Below are positions 1 through 7,940 of a stretch of DNA of 52,265 bases, one piece after another. The translations under genes were made by a program, and so were the position numbers. The notes below the pieces were generated by a model, which had not been told where the DNA came from, ran no database searches, and was given only the letters and a program-made list of their open reading frames with translations. The DNA comes from JAQVOO01 sp964524755 (GTDB taxonomy: Bacteria > Spirochaetota > Spirochaetia > Sphaerochaetales > Sphaerochaetaceae), in contig CAZGDR010000003.1 in assembly GCA_964524755.1 (NCBI GenBank), positions 1 to 52,265 on the forward strand. Reading direction: 5' to 3'. How positions within the stretch are numbered: position 1 is the stretch's first letter; every line of letters begins with the position of its first letter.

Positions 1-2
1 AC

Positions 3-1517
3 CCTACCTGCGGGGGCTTGCTAAATTCTTTTTCTCGAGATGGGTATGTGTTTGATACCGGAGCCCGTTCAATTGAGAATTCAGGTATTATCAGGCCCAT
101 GCTGAAGGACCTTGGCATAGAAATGGAGCTTTTAGAGAGCCCTGTAACCATTGGAGTTGAATCAGAAATTACCACGATGGTCTCTAAAGAGAGTATTGAC
201 CACTACCGGCAGGGACTTGAAAAACTATATCCTGACAATATTGAGGATGTACGCAAAATCTTCCAAGTAATAAATAAAATCTATAAAGAGATGCACGTTA
301 TTTATGGATTTGAAAATCCAGTTTTTAAAAATTTCAGAAAAGATCGTACATATCTTTTTAAAGAACTCTTGCCTTGGTTGGGCAGATTCCTTCTAGCTGT
401 CTATCGCATGGAACATATGAACGAACCAGTTGAAACATATCTAAGCAAAATATCTACAAACCAGTCTCTTAATGACATCATCGACCAACATTTCTTCAAA
501 AGGACCCCAACATTTTTCGCGCTGGGCTACTTTTATGTCTATCTTGACTACCTCTATCCCAAAGGGGGTACAGGCAAACTCCCTGAAAAACTAGCACAAA
601 AAGTGCTTGAAAACAAAGGTAGTATCCAAGTAAACACCGAAGTCATCACGGTGGATCCTACCCATAAATTGGTTCGGGATAGCAATGGACAAAGTTATAC
701 TTATGATAAATTGCTGTGGTGTGCAGACTTGAAATCCTTGTATCAAAATATTGTTACCACAGGATTAGATAGCGAAATAAGGACCTCCATTACGGATGAA
801 TCAAAAAAGATTTTTGCCACGAGGGGTGGAGATTCGGTGTTCTCACTGTTTCTTGGAGTAGATCAACCACCAGAGGCCTTCGCTAAACTTACCAGTGGTC
901 ATCTATTTTATACACCATCCCGACAGGGTTTAGGAGAGACGCACTTGTCTGAGCTGAAAAACCTTCTAGCTAAAGGCAAAGCAGCCAGCAAAGCGGAAGT
1001 TTTAGCTTGGACGAAAACATATTGTGATTTAACTACGTATGAAGTTTCCATTCCCTCGTTACGTGACGCAAGTCTGTCACCAAAGGGGAAAACGGGGCTG
1101 GTAGTGAGCTTCTTGTTTGAATATGATTTAGCACGTCTGGCACACGAAGCTGGATGGTATGACGAATTCAAACTATTTGTCGAAAACAACATGATCGAAA
1201 CGCTGAACCAATCTCTATTTCATGGTTTGCTAGATAAAACAGAGTTACGCTTCTCCTCCTCTCCGTTGAGTATTGAAAAACAGTTCAACTCTAGTGAGGG
1301 TGGCATCACAGGATGGACGTTCGAGCAACCTTCTCCGGTAGTTGATAAGCTCAAAAAAATTGCCTCTTCAGTAAAGACTGTTATACCCGACGTATATCAA
1401 TGTGGCCAATGGGCATACAGTCCAGCAGGTATTCCCACCGCGATACTAACGGGTTGGTATGCTGCCGACGACATCTGTACAAGTCATGAAAAGGGACCGA
1501 AGAAAACAAAGAAATAG
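3..1517 (+). CDS. FAD-dependent phytoene desaturase-like oxidoreductase, 5' truncated by window edge
   Basis: The open frame continues to the window edge: codons before the first TTG read PTCGG and run into LLNSFSRDGYVFDTGARSIENSG, the substrate-side strand typical of CrtI-type NAD(P)/FAD amine-oxidase-like proteins. The N-terminal GxGxxG dinucleotide motif is therefore outside the window and the TTG at 18 is not the real start. The C-terminal FAD motif is visible near the end (CGQWAYSPAGIPTAILTGWYAA). Members of this family oxidise carotenoid or retinoid-like polyenes, or have unknown substrates; no crtB-type partner is seen, so the substrate is unknown. The frame ends at a TAG at 1515, but the -1 frame stays open to 1576 after a slippery-looking A AAG GGA at 1490-1496 (see findings). 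It is convergent with the downstream efflux gene. Confidence 0.8.
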   Translation, partial: PTCGGLLNSFSRDGYVFDTGARSIENSGIIRPMLKDLGIEMELLESPVTIGVESEITTMVSKESIDHYRQGLEKLYPDNIEDVRKIFQVINKIYKEMHVIYGFENPVFKNFRKDRTYLFKELLPWLGRFLLAVYRMEHMNEPVETYLSKISTNQSLNDIIDQHFFKRTPTFFALGYFYVYLDYLYPKGGTGKLPEKLAQKVLENKGSIQVNTEVITVDPTHKLVRDSNGQSYTYDKLLWCADLKSLYQNIVTTGLDSEIRTSITDESKKIFATRGGDSVFSLFLGVDQPPEAFAKLTSGHLFYTPSRQGLGETHLSELKNLLAKGKAASKAEVLAWTKTYCDLTTYEVSIPSLRDASLSPKGKTGLVVSFLFEYDLARLAHEAGWYDEFKLFVENNMIETLNQSLFHGLLDKTELRFSSSPLSIEKQFNSSEGGITGWTFEQPSPVVDKLKKIASSVKTVIPDVYQCGQWAYSPAGIPTAILTGWYAADDICTSHEKGPKKTKK

Positions 1518-1572
1518 TAGGTATTGAAGAAGCTGTTTACTCAATGCTACAAGAAGGAATCTCTGCCATAGC

Positions 1573-2502
1573 CTAAGTCGCATCACGACGCGTACAGGTT
1601 TCACAGAATTCTTCATCCCCTAAACAAGGATTAAGGTGGACCATAATATGACGTATATCCAAAAACTCATGTTCTATACGGTCATGGATCTCTTCTGCTA
1701 CGGCATGAGCCTCAAATAACCGCAAATTGCGACAACAGCAAAGCTCAACATCAACCCAAAACCCATTACCACTACTTCTGGTACGTAGCAAATCAATTCG
1801 CTTTACTTGCGGATTTAAGAGAATTGATTTTTCTAACTGTAATCGGGTTTTTTGATCGACTGAAGCATCCATCAGAACATGATAAGACGCTTTAAAAACC
1901 TCTAAGGCAGATTTTATAATTAGGAACGCAATAATTACCGAAGCAATCGGGTCGAGTACCGGCAATCCATACCGAGCCCCAATGACACCCACAAGAGCGC
2001 CACTAGATGAGAACACATCCGTTATATGATCGGCAGCTAATGCCCGCAGGGAATTTAAGCCAGTTTGTTTCACAGCACGCACTGTTAAACGCCACAGAAC
2101 AAGTTTTATAATAATAGAAATTACGGCCCCAATGAGGGGTAAGATTGAGGGAATCGGGAGAGAATCATATGCTCCTATATTCTTAATACCCGCATAGCCA
2201 ATCCCCACACCGGTTACGAGAATAGCAATTGCTACCAAGAATGAAACAATACTCTCCAATTTCTCATGGCCATACTGGTGATCACTATCAGCCTTCCGGT
2301 CAGAGGCCGCCAAACCTCCCATTACTACAGTGTAACTCACCACATCACTTAACGAGTTAGCTCCATCTGAAACTAATGCTGAAGACTTACCCACTATCCC
2401 AGTCATGAGCTTGAGGAAAGATAAAAATACACTGGCAATTATAGAAATGAGAGATATTTTTACACCTTTTCTGGTGTGATCGCTGTGAAAAGATTGTGCC
2501 AT
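1573..2502 (-). CDS. Cation diffusion facilitator (CDF) family metal efflux transporter
   Basis: This 309-residue membrane protein matches the CDF/FieF family, which exports divalent metals (Zn, Fe, Mn, Co) by proton antiport. It has about six membrane segments. The metal site of the family is visible as SDGANSLSDVV (transmembrane helix 2, D-x3-D spacing) and AADHITDVFSS (helix 5, H-x3-D). The cytoplasmic C-terminal domain is present (about residues 205-300) and ends in a Cys-rich tail (CLGDEEFCETC). I chose the ATG at 2502 because GGTAGGT lies just upstream; a TTG at 2541 would overlap hisIE by 31 bases without a Shine-Dalgarno. It follows hisIE by 7 bases, so it is probably the last gene of the his transcript. 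The transported metal cannot be told from sequence. Confidence 0.88.
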   Translation of the reverse strand: MAQSFHSDHTRKGVKISLISIIASVFLSFLKLMTGIVGKSSALVSDGANSLSDVVSYTVVMGGLAASDRKADSDHQYGHEKLESIVSFLVAIAILVTGVGIGYAGIKNIGAYDSLPIPSILPLIGAVISIIIKLVLWRLTVRAVKQTGLNSLRALAADHITDVFSSSGALVGVIGARYGLPVLDPIASVIIAFLIIKSALEVFKASYHVLMDASVDQKTRLQLEKSILLNPQVKRIDLLRTRSSGNGFWVDVELCCCRNLRLFEAHAVAEEIHDRIEHEFLDIRHIMVHLNPCLGDEEFCETCTRRDAT

Positions 2503-2509
2503 ATTAGAC

Positions 2510-3118
2510 CTACCGGGAATGTCTTCCCTTGAGGATTTCAATCACCTCTTCTAAACGGATATTTTTTTGGGCAAGCAATACTAACATATGATACATCAAA
2601 TCGGCGGCTTCCCCTAAAAACAGGGGCTTGTTGTCATCTTTAGCCTCAATAACTAATTCAACAGCCTCTTCACCAACTTTCTGGGCAATTTTATTAATCC
2701 CCCGTGAAAATAGATGATTTGTGTAGGATCCCTCTATTGGATGTTCGCGTCGATCAGCAATAATCTCTTCTAGATAGAATAAAAACTCGGTAGAAGTCAT
2801 GTGACTGGGCTTATTCTCTTCATCAAAACAAGTGTCGCTACCTGTGTGACAGGTTGGACCAGAAGGAATTGCTTTAATAAGGAGCGTATCATTGTCACAA
2901 TCAACAATAACTTCGCGCACGGTAAGATAATTTCCGCTAGATTCCCCTTTTGTCCACAATTTCTGTCGACTTCGTGAATAAAAGGTAACCAAGCCTCGTT
3001 CTTGAGTTATAGTCAAAGCTTCAGCATTCATATAACCTAACATGAGGACACGATGAGTCACCGCATCTTGGACAATAGCTGGGACCAATCCATTTCCTTT
3101 ATCAAAATCAACCTGCAT
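2510..3118 (-). CDS. hisIE: Bifunctional phosphoribosyl-AMP cyclohydrolase / phosphoribosyl-ATP pyrophosphatase
   Basis: This 202-residue cytoplasmic enzyme carries out steps 2 and 3 of histidine synthesis. The N-terminal HisI domain (about 1-110) shows VLMLGYMNAEAL, the WTKGESSGN loop, and the metal-binding CDNDTLL and GPTCHTGSDTC cysteines. The C-terminal HisE domain (about 115-200) shows the helical EExxE-type signature KVGEEAVELVIEAK and EAADLMYHMLVLL. The ATG at 3118 has a GGAGGAG Shine-Dalgarno six bases upstream; the GTG at 3133 lies inside that site and is less likely. It sits 16 bases after the hisF stop and 7 bases before the CDF gene, so it is in the his operon. Confidence 0.95.
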   Translation of the reverse strand: MQVDFDKGNGLVPAIVQDAVTHRVLMLGYMNAEALTITQERGLVTFYSRSRQKLWTKGESSGNYLTVREVIVDCDNDTLLIKAIPSGPTCHTGSDTCFDEENKPSHMTSTEFLFYLEEIIADRREHPIEGSYTNHLFSRGINKIAQKVGEEAVELVIEAKDDNKPLFLGEAADLMYHMLVLLAQKNIRLEEVIEILKGRHSR

Positions 3119-3134
3119 CAGATACTCCTCCACC

Positions 3135-3741
3135 TTAACAGTTCAGACGTATAGGTATACCATGTTTATCCAAAAAAATCTTTAATTCTGGAATTGCTAT
3201 TTCACGAAAATGAAAAATTGAAGCCGCTAAGGCTGCATCAGCGCCGCCTCGCGTAAAAACATCGAGAAAATGTTCCATTGTTCCGCCACCTCCAGAAGCA
3301 ATTATAGGNNNNNNNNNNNNNNNNNNNNNNNNNNNNNNNNNNNNNNNNNNNNNNNNNNNNNNNNNNNNNNNNNNNNNNNNNNNNNNNNNNNNNNNNNNNN
3401 NNNNNNNNCGCAGGCTCTTTGACAGCCATGCTATTGATCGAAATCTTGTTCGCTCCAGCTTCTAACAAGGCTCCCCCATCTGCAACACTTCTAATTCCCC
3501 CTCCGACTGTGAATGGGATATCAATCACATCCGCAATTCGACGGATCAAAGCGGTAAAGGCTCTACGATTTTCAAGCGTGGCAGTAATATCGAGGAAGGT
3601 CAATTCATCAGCACCCTGTGCAGCATACAATGCAGCCAACTCAACCGCATCACCGGCATCACGTAAGTTTATGAAATTGACCCCTTTTACTGTACGTCCA
3701 TCGCGTACATCGAGACAAGGAATTATTCGCTTAGTTTTCAT
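3135..3741 (-). CDS. hisF: Imidazole glycerol phosphate synthase cyclase subunit, interrupted by assembly gap
   Basis: HisF makes imidazole glycerol phosphate and AICAR from PRFAR and ammonia. The N-terminal 111 residues lie at 3409-3741 (RIIPCLDVRDGRTVKGVNF with the catalytic Asp, then PFTVGGGI). The C-terminal 57 residues lie at 3135-3308 (PIIASGGGGTMEHF, ADAALAASIFHF). A 100-base N run separates them. Both fragments end on codon boundaries, so the missing piece must be a multiple of three and cannot be exactly 100 bases. By alignment from memory with the roughly 253-residue Thermotoga HisF, about 85 residues (about 255 bases) are missing. The start at 3741 has GGGAGA upstream and follows the hisA stop by one base. 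The gene is presumably intact in the organism. Confidence 0.93.
3309..3408. other. Assembly gap (100 N) inside hisF
   Basis: A run of 100 N. The round length and its disagreement with the reading frame of hisF on both sides show that it is a placeholder. The real gap is probably nearer 250 bases. Confidence 0.97.
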
Positions 3742-3742
3742 T

Positions 3743-4486
3743 CTATCTCCCATGAGCAGCCTCCCAGGCTGCTAGATCTGTTACCGTTACCCACTCTTCA
3801 TACAACGCTTTACCGATTATAGCTCCAGAGAGTCCCTCTTGATGCAGCTGATTAAGATCATCAATCGATCGTACTCCACCACTGGCAATCAACTCAATAG
3901 TATACCCTTTGTCACGCATGGTTTGCATGAGCTCAACATAAAGCTCAATCGAGGGACCATTGAGCATCCCATCTCGACTAATATCGGTACTGATAACTTT
4001 TGTAAAGCCCTCTTGTAGATACGACGCTACAAAATCGAATAAAGAAAGGTCGGTAGTATGCTCCCATCCACCTACAGCAATCAACCCATTGCGACAATCA
4101 GCCCCTAAGATCAGTTTATCAGGGCCCCAATACTGGAACAGTTCCAACGTGAGATCCCGTTGCTTTGCTGCTAGCGATCCCACAGTACCCATACTTGCTC
4201 CCGCCGAGAAGACATCAACAAAATCCTGTTTTGATTGTAATCCTCCCCCCACATCTATGACCAGAGAGGTGTGTCTAGCAATCTTCTCCAATACTTTCAC
4301 ATTAACAATATGTCTTGCTTTTGCCCCATCGAGATCAACAAGATGTAAACGCTTGAGACCGGCATCCTCAATCTTTTTCGCCATCTCTAGAGGATCTTCT
4401 CCATACACCTCCTTTTTGGTGTAATCGCCCATCTTCAACCGCACATACTGGCCATCTATAATATCCATAGCAGGAATAATTACCAT
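3743..4486 (-). CDS. hisA: ProFAR isomerase
   Basis: HisA is 247 residues, the usual length, and catalyses the Amadori rearrangement of ProFAR to PRFAR. The (beta/alpha)8 barrel motifs are visible: IIPAMDIIDGQYVRL with the N-terminal catalytic Asp, HLVDLDGA, IDVGGGLQ, the second catalytic Asp in STDISRDGMLNGPS, and the phosphate-binding LIASGGVRS and GAIIGKALYEE. The start has AGGAGG eight bases upstream. Its stop (3743) is one base before the hisF ATG, so the two are probably translationally coupled. In most bacteria hisH lies immediately before hisA; here only 59 bases separate hisB and hisA. Confidence 0.96.
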   Translation of the reverse strand: MVIIPAMDIIDGQYVRLKMGDYTKKEVYGEDPLEMAKKIEDAGLKRLHLVDLDGAKARHIVNVKVLEKIARHTSLVIDVGGGLQSKQDFVDVFSAGASMGTVGSLAAKQRDLTLELFQYWGPDKLILGADCRNGLIAVGGWEHTTDLSLFDFVASYLQEGFTKVISTDISRDGMLNGPSIELYVELMQTMRDKGYTIELIASGGVRSIDDLNQLHQEGLSGAIIGKALYEEWVTVTDLAAWEAAHGR

Positions 4487-4545
4487 ACTAAAAACCTCCT
4501 AACGTTGTCACAAATAAGGTGATTCTATCGCCCTAATCTAAGATA

Positions 4546-5526
4546 TCACAACATCCCTTTAGTTGAGGGCAAGTCCGTATTATCAGGATATCTAAAGACT
4601 GCGGTCCGTATAGCCCTGCCAAATGCTTTAAAAAGAGCTTCCGCCTGATGGTGCGCATTGCCCTCTGAGACCTCCATGTGGAGTGTACATTTGGATTCAT
4701 CGCTAAATGATTTAAAAAAGTGAGACACCATTTCAGTAGGAAATGAGCCAATCATAGGACGAGTAATAGCAGCTTCCCAAATAAACCAAGGGCGACCAGA
4801 GAAATCGAGAGCGACTTGGGCCAAGCTCTCATCCATCGGGACAATTTCAAATCCATAGCGGCTTATTCCCCGCTTATCACCCAAAGCTGTTCTGACTGCC
4901 TGCCCAAATACAATTGCCACATCCTCAACTGAGTGGTGTTCATCAACGGCTAAGTCACCGTCACAGCGCAGCATGATGTCGAGCCGTCCATGACGTGCAA
5001 CTTGGTGTAACATATGGTCAAAGAAAGGGAGACCCGTTTCAATATCTGCTTTACCGGTCCCATCAAGAAGTAACTCAAGTGTAATTGCAGTTTCCTCAGT
5101 CTTACGATGTATACTCGCTCGCCGGGGAGTAGCACTATTGTCACCCAGTAAAAGAGCATCTATCACTTCCCATTCGGTAAAGACTAGGGGATGCACCCCT
5201 AACGTATGAGCTAATCTAGAAGGGTCAAGGGCAATGACGACAGAGTGGACTGGATCGTATTGTGTGGCTTCTAAGGCATCACTAGAGAGCACCTCATCCA
5301 CAGCAATGCCTTGCTGAGAAAGTGTATCAAGCACACGATCTAGAACCTCTTGGTTATGTTTTTCTTGGAGGAGTATTACCAACCGATAACGCCCCGAAAT
5401 AGCGACATTGCGCAAGGAAGAGAACAGATTCGGAGTCCATACAATATCATCAAAAGAGCGCAAGGGGGAGACTGTAACCACAGCTCCTTCAAGGGCCAAA
5501 AAGATGGTTGCTAAACGTCTGCCCAT
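4546..5526 (-). CDS. hisB: Imidazoleglycerol-phosphate dehydratase with degenerate N-terminal HAD (HisB-N-like) domain
   Basis: A 326-residue fusion. Residues about 135-326 are a complete imidazoleglycerol-phosphate dehydratase: FFDHMLHQVARHG, the metal-binding DEHHSVED and NAHHQAEALFKAFGRA, and the terminal LPSTKGML. Residues 1 to about 132 align along their length with the histidinol-phosphatase half of E. coli HisB, but the catalytic DxDGT is replaced by A11-L12-E13-G14-A15. The second-motif Thr-Asn region reads ILLQEKHN, the Zn-binding Cys/His loop is absent, and the GDRxxD motif reads ALDPSR. The dehydratase should be active; the phosphatase should not. The start at 5526 is set by GGAGG seven bases upstream; ATG 5529 is an alternative. 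It overlaps the end of hisC. Confidence 0.93.
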   Translation of the reverse strand: MGRRLATIFLALEGAVVTVSPLRSFDDIVWTPNLFSSLRNVAISGRYRLVILLQEKHNQEVLDRVLDTLSQQGIAVDEVLSSDALEATQYDPVHSVVIALDPSRLAHTLGVHPLVFTEWEVIDALLLGDNSATPRRASIHRKTEETAITLELLLDGTGKADIETGLPFFDHMLHQVARHGRLDIMLRCDGDLAVDEHHSVEDVAIVFGQAVRTALGDKRGISRYGFEIVPMDESLAQVALDFSGRPWFIWEAAITRPMIGSFPTEMVSHFFKSFSDESKCTLHMEVSEGNAHHQAEALFKAFGRAIRTAVFRYPDNTDLPSTKGML

Positions 5527-5528
5527 CA

Positions 5529-6611
5529 TCACACCTCCATTTGTTGCATCGTGTTCAGCAAAGTATCATTTTCCTGACGACTGCCAATTGTAATTCTCAC
5601 ACAACCATAACAACCCCTCACTGAAGATCGATTTCGAATAATAATTCCTCGATCACGTAAAAACTCACACAGCCCATCGGGGTCGGTAACTCGTACCAAT
5701 AGGAAGTTAGCATCGCTGGGAAAAACACGCTCTACAAACGGAAAGGAGGGTAACTCCTGTGCTAGCCGTGCTCGTTCAATCTTTATCTCAGCTACACTTT
5801 GAGCCATCTCATCTGCATGCTTGAGGGCCTCTAATGCCATATCCTGAGCAATACCACTGACGTTATAAGGATATTTAACCTTGTGCATAGCTTTCACTAT
5901 TTCAGGGGGAGCAATGGCAATTCCAACCCGGGCATTTGCCAATCCCCAACTCTTGGAAAACGTACGCAGAACAACTAGCCGTGGGCAACGATCCATCAGC
6001 GTTACAGCCGAGGGTTTATCGGAAAACTCAATATACGCTTCATCCACTACGGTAATACCCGAAAAGCGCTCTGCTATTTCTGCAATCTCTTCCAATGGAA
6101 AGCTATTACCTGAGGGATTATTAGGGGAACAGAGGAACAACATTTTATGCATGCCCGTCTGGGGACTCCCATTATTCATTAAATGACATAAAGTCTCCAT
6201 CTGTTGTAAATCAAGTTTAAAATTCTCTTGCAAGTGGCAATTAGAGACCCCAACCGCATTAATGTCGGCAAAAACAGTGTACGCCCCATAGGTTGGTTCT
6301 ATGATAAGAACCTTATCTTTATGGGGTACACAAAAAATCCTAAACAAGATATCAATCATTTCGTCACTCCCATTGCCAATTACTAAATTGGCTTCAGGAA
6401 GGCCCATCACTGTAGATATTTTCTTTTTTAATGCTTTCTGTGAGGGATCTGGGTAACGATTCCGACCCTGTCCACCCACAAAGTCCCGCCAATTTTCATT
6501 GGCATCCAGGAAAACTTCTGCATCTCCCGTAAATTCATTACGGGCAGATGAATAAGGTACTAACGAAACAATGTTCGGTCGCATAAGTTGTGTAATGGTA
6601 AAATCAGCCAT
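5529..6611 (-). CDS. hisC: Histidinol-phosphate aminotransferase
   Basis: A 360-residue PLP-dependent class I/II aminotransferase that converts imidazole acetol phosphate to histidinol phosphate. Visible motifs: GNGSDEMID, the CSPNNPSGN loop, VVDEAYIEF, and RTFSKSWGLANARVG with the PLP lysine at about residue 220, followed by the C-terminal RNRSSVRGCYGCVRITIG. Two ATGs are adjacent; I chose the second (6611) because GAGGAGG is only one or two bases from the first. The reading frame overlaps the end of hisD by 8 bases and its stop overlaps the hisB start region, so hisD-hisC-hisB are tightly coupled. Confidence 0.95.
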   Translation of the reverse strand: MADFTITQLMRPNIVSLVPYSSARNEFTGDAEVFLDANENWRDFVGGQGRNRYPDPSQKALKKKISTVMGLPEANLVIGNGSDEMIDILFRIFCVPHKDKVLIIEPTYGAYTVFADINAVGVSNCHLQENFKLDLQQMETLCHLMNNGSPQTGMHKMLFLCSPNNPSGNSFPLEEIAEIAERFSGITVVDEAYIEFSDKPSAVTLMDRCPRLVVLRTFSKSWGLANARVGIAIAPPEIVKAMHKVKYPYNVSGIAQDMALEALKHADEMAQSVAEIKIERARLAQELPSFPFVERVFPSDANFLLVRVTDPDGLCEFLRDRGIIIRNRSSVRGCYGCVRITIGSRQENDTLLNTMQQMEV

Positions 6612-7926
6612 CATTCCTCCTCAAGTATGCTAAACGAATGCTTACTGCTTCAGCGTGAGCATCTAATGATTCTGCGGTTGCCATAAGTTCCACAGCAGGC
6701 CCAATGGCTTGCAATCCGTGGCTGGTAATCCGTTGAAAGGTAATCTTTTTATAAAAACTATCGAGAGAAACCCCACTATAAGAGCGTGCCCAACCTGCCG
6801 TAGGGAGGGTGTGGTTGGTCCCTGAAGCATAATCGCCTATCGATTCACACGACCATTCTCCTAAAAAGACAGAACCAGCATGCCGCACCTCATGTGAAAG
6901 TTGAGTAACATTAGCTGTGTTGAGAATAAGATGTTCAGGCGCATACCCATTAATAACCTGAGCCACTAAAGTCGGCTTGGTAACAATCACAGCTTTGCTA
7001 TGCGCTAAGGCAGCCTCAATTATTTCACGTCGAGAAAGATGGGCAATTTGTTTTTTCAACTCGGCTTCTACTTGATCGACAATGGCATGTCCAGAAGCTT
7101 CGTCTTGGGCCTCTACCACAAGAATAGCTTGACTGTCAGGACCGTGTTCAGCCTGACTCAACATATCGGCCGCTGCAAAAGATTCCTTACTTTTCGCATC
7201 AATGACAACCATAACTTCAGATGGACCAGCCGGCATATCAATAGCACATTGCTTAGTGGAAACCTGTTGTTTAGCCTCCGTCACAAAGCGATTGCCCGGC
7301 CCAAAAATCTTATCTACAGCTGGAACAGATTCTGTCCCATAGGCTAATGCTGCAATTGCCTGTGCACCTCCAACGGTCACGATTTTAGTGACCCCACTCA
7401 TTGAAGCGGCATACAGTATTACAGGATCAACACTCCCATCACGGCGTGGAGGGGTCGCTAACACAATTTCTTTACAACCAGCAATCATAGCCGGAATAGC
7501 GAGCATGAGTACCGTAGAAAACAGGGGGGCACTCCCTCCTGGAATATAGATACCCACAGTTTCGAGGGGGACACTCTTACGCCCGCAGAATACTCCTGTC
7601 TCGGTCTCCACCCGCTCGTCGCAGGGTTTTTGAGCATAGTGAAATTTATAAATATTCTCTTTTGCTCTCTTTATGGCTCCCTGTAAAGCAGGTTCAACCT
7701 CATTTTCAGCCTGTTCAATCACTTTGGACGGGACAATCAGTGAATTGAGCGATGCGCCTTCAAACTGTTTAGCATAGGCCAACAACGCCCTATCTCCCTC
7801 TACTTTTACTTTTTCGATAATAGCAGCTACGGTCATCTCTACCGATTTGGCTTCACTAAGCGGTCTCGCTAACAAAGAGGGTATAGCATTAAGTTCCGGA
7901 TTTACAATACGCTCGATTATACCCAT
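6604..7926 (-). CDS. hisD: Histidinol dehydrogenase
   Basis: A 440-residue protein, the usual length, catalysing the last two NAD-dependent oxidations, histidinol to histidine. Seen: YIPGGSAPLFSTVLM, VTVGGAQAIAALAYGTESVPAVDKIFGPGNRFV, the Zn region DMPAGPSEVMV with DMLSQAEHGPDSQAIL, and the catalytic YAPEHLIL. The ATG at 7926 has AGAGGAG upstream. It lies 14 bases after hisG and overlaps hisC. Confidence 0.96.
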   Translation of the reverse strand: MGIIERIVNPELNAIPSLLARPLSEAKSVEMTVAAIIEKVKVEGDRALLAYAKQFEGASLNSLIVPSKVIEQAENEVEPALQGAIKRAKENIYKFHYAQKPCDERVETETGVFCGRKSVPLETVGIYIPGGSAPLFSTVLMLAIPAMIAGCKEIVLATPPRRDGSVDPVILYAASMSGVTKIVTVGGAQAIAALAYGTESVPAVDKIFGPGNRFVTEAKQQVSTKQCAIDMPAGPSEVMVVIDAKSKESFAAADMLSQAEHGPDSQAILVVEAQDEASGHAIVDQVEAELKKQIAHLSRREIIEAALAHSKAVIVTKPTLVAQVINGYAPEHLILNTANVTQLSHEVRHAGSVFLGEWSCESIGDYASGTNHTLPTAGWARSYSGVSLDSFYKKITFQRITSHGLQAIGPAVELMATAESLDAHAEAVSIRLAYLRRNDG

Positions 7927-7940
7927 AGAATTAGTCTCCT

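Noticed and set aside
3238..3753. Reading frame running through the N run of hisF with a different C-terminus.
   Set aside because: The tail after the gap is a wrong frame caused by the placeholder length; the true HisF C-terminus is in another frame at 3135-3308.
4513..4534. GGTGAT-TCT-ATCGCC-like hairpin between hisB and hisA as internal terminator.
   Set aside because: It pairs well only on the plus strand (one G-U); on the transcribed strand a C-A mismatch breaks it, and no T tract follows.
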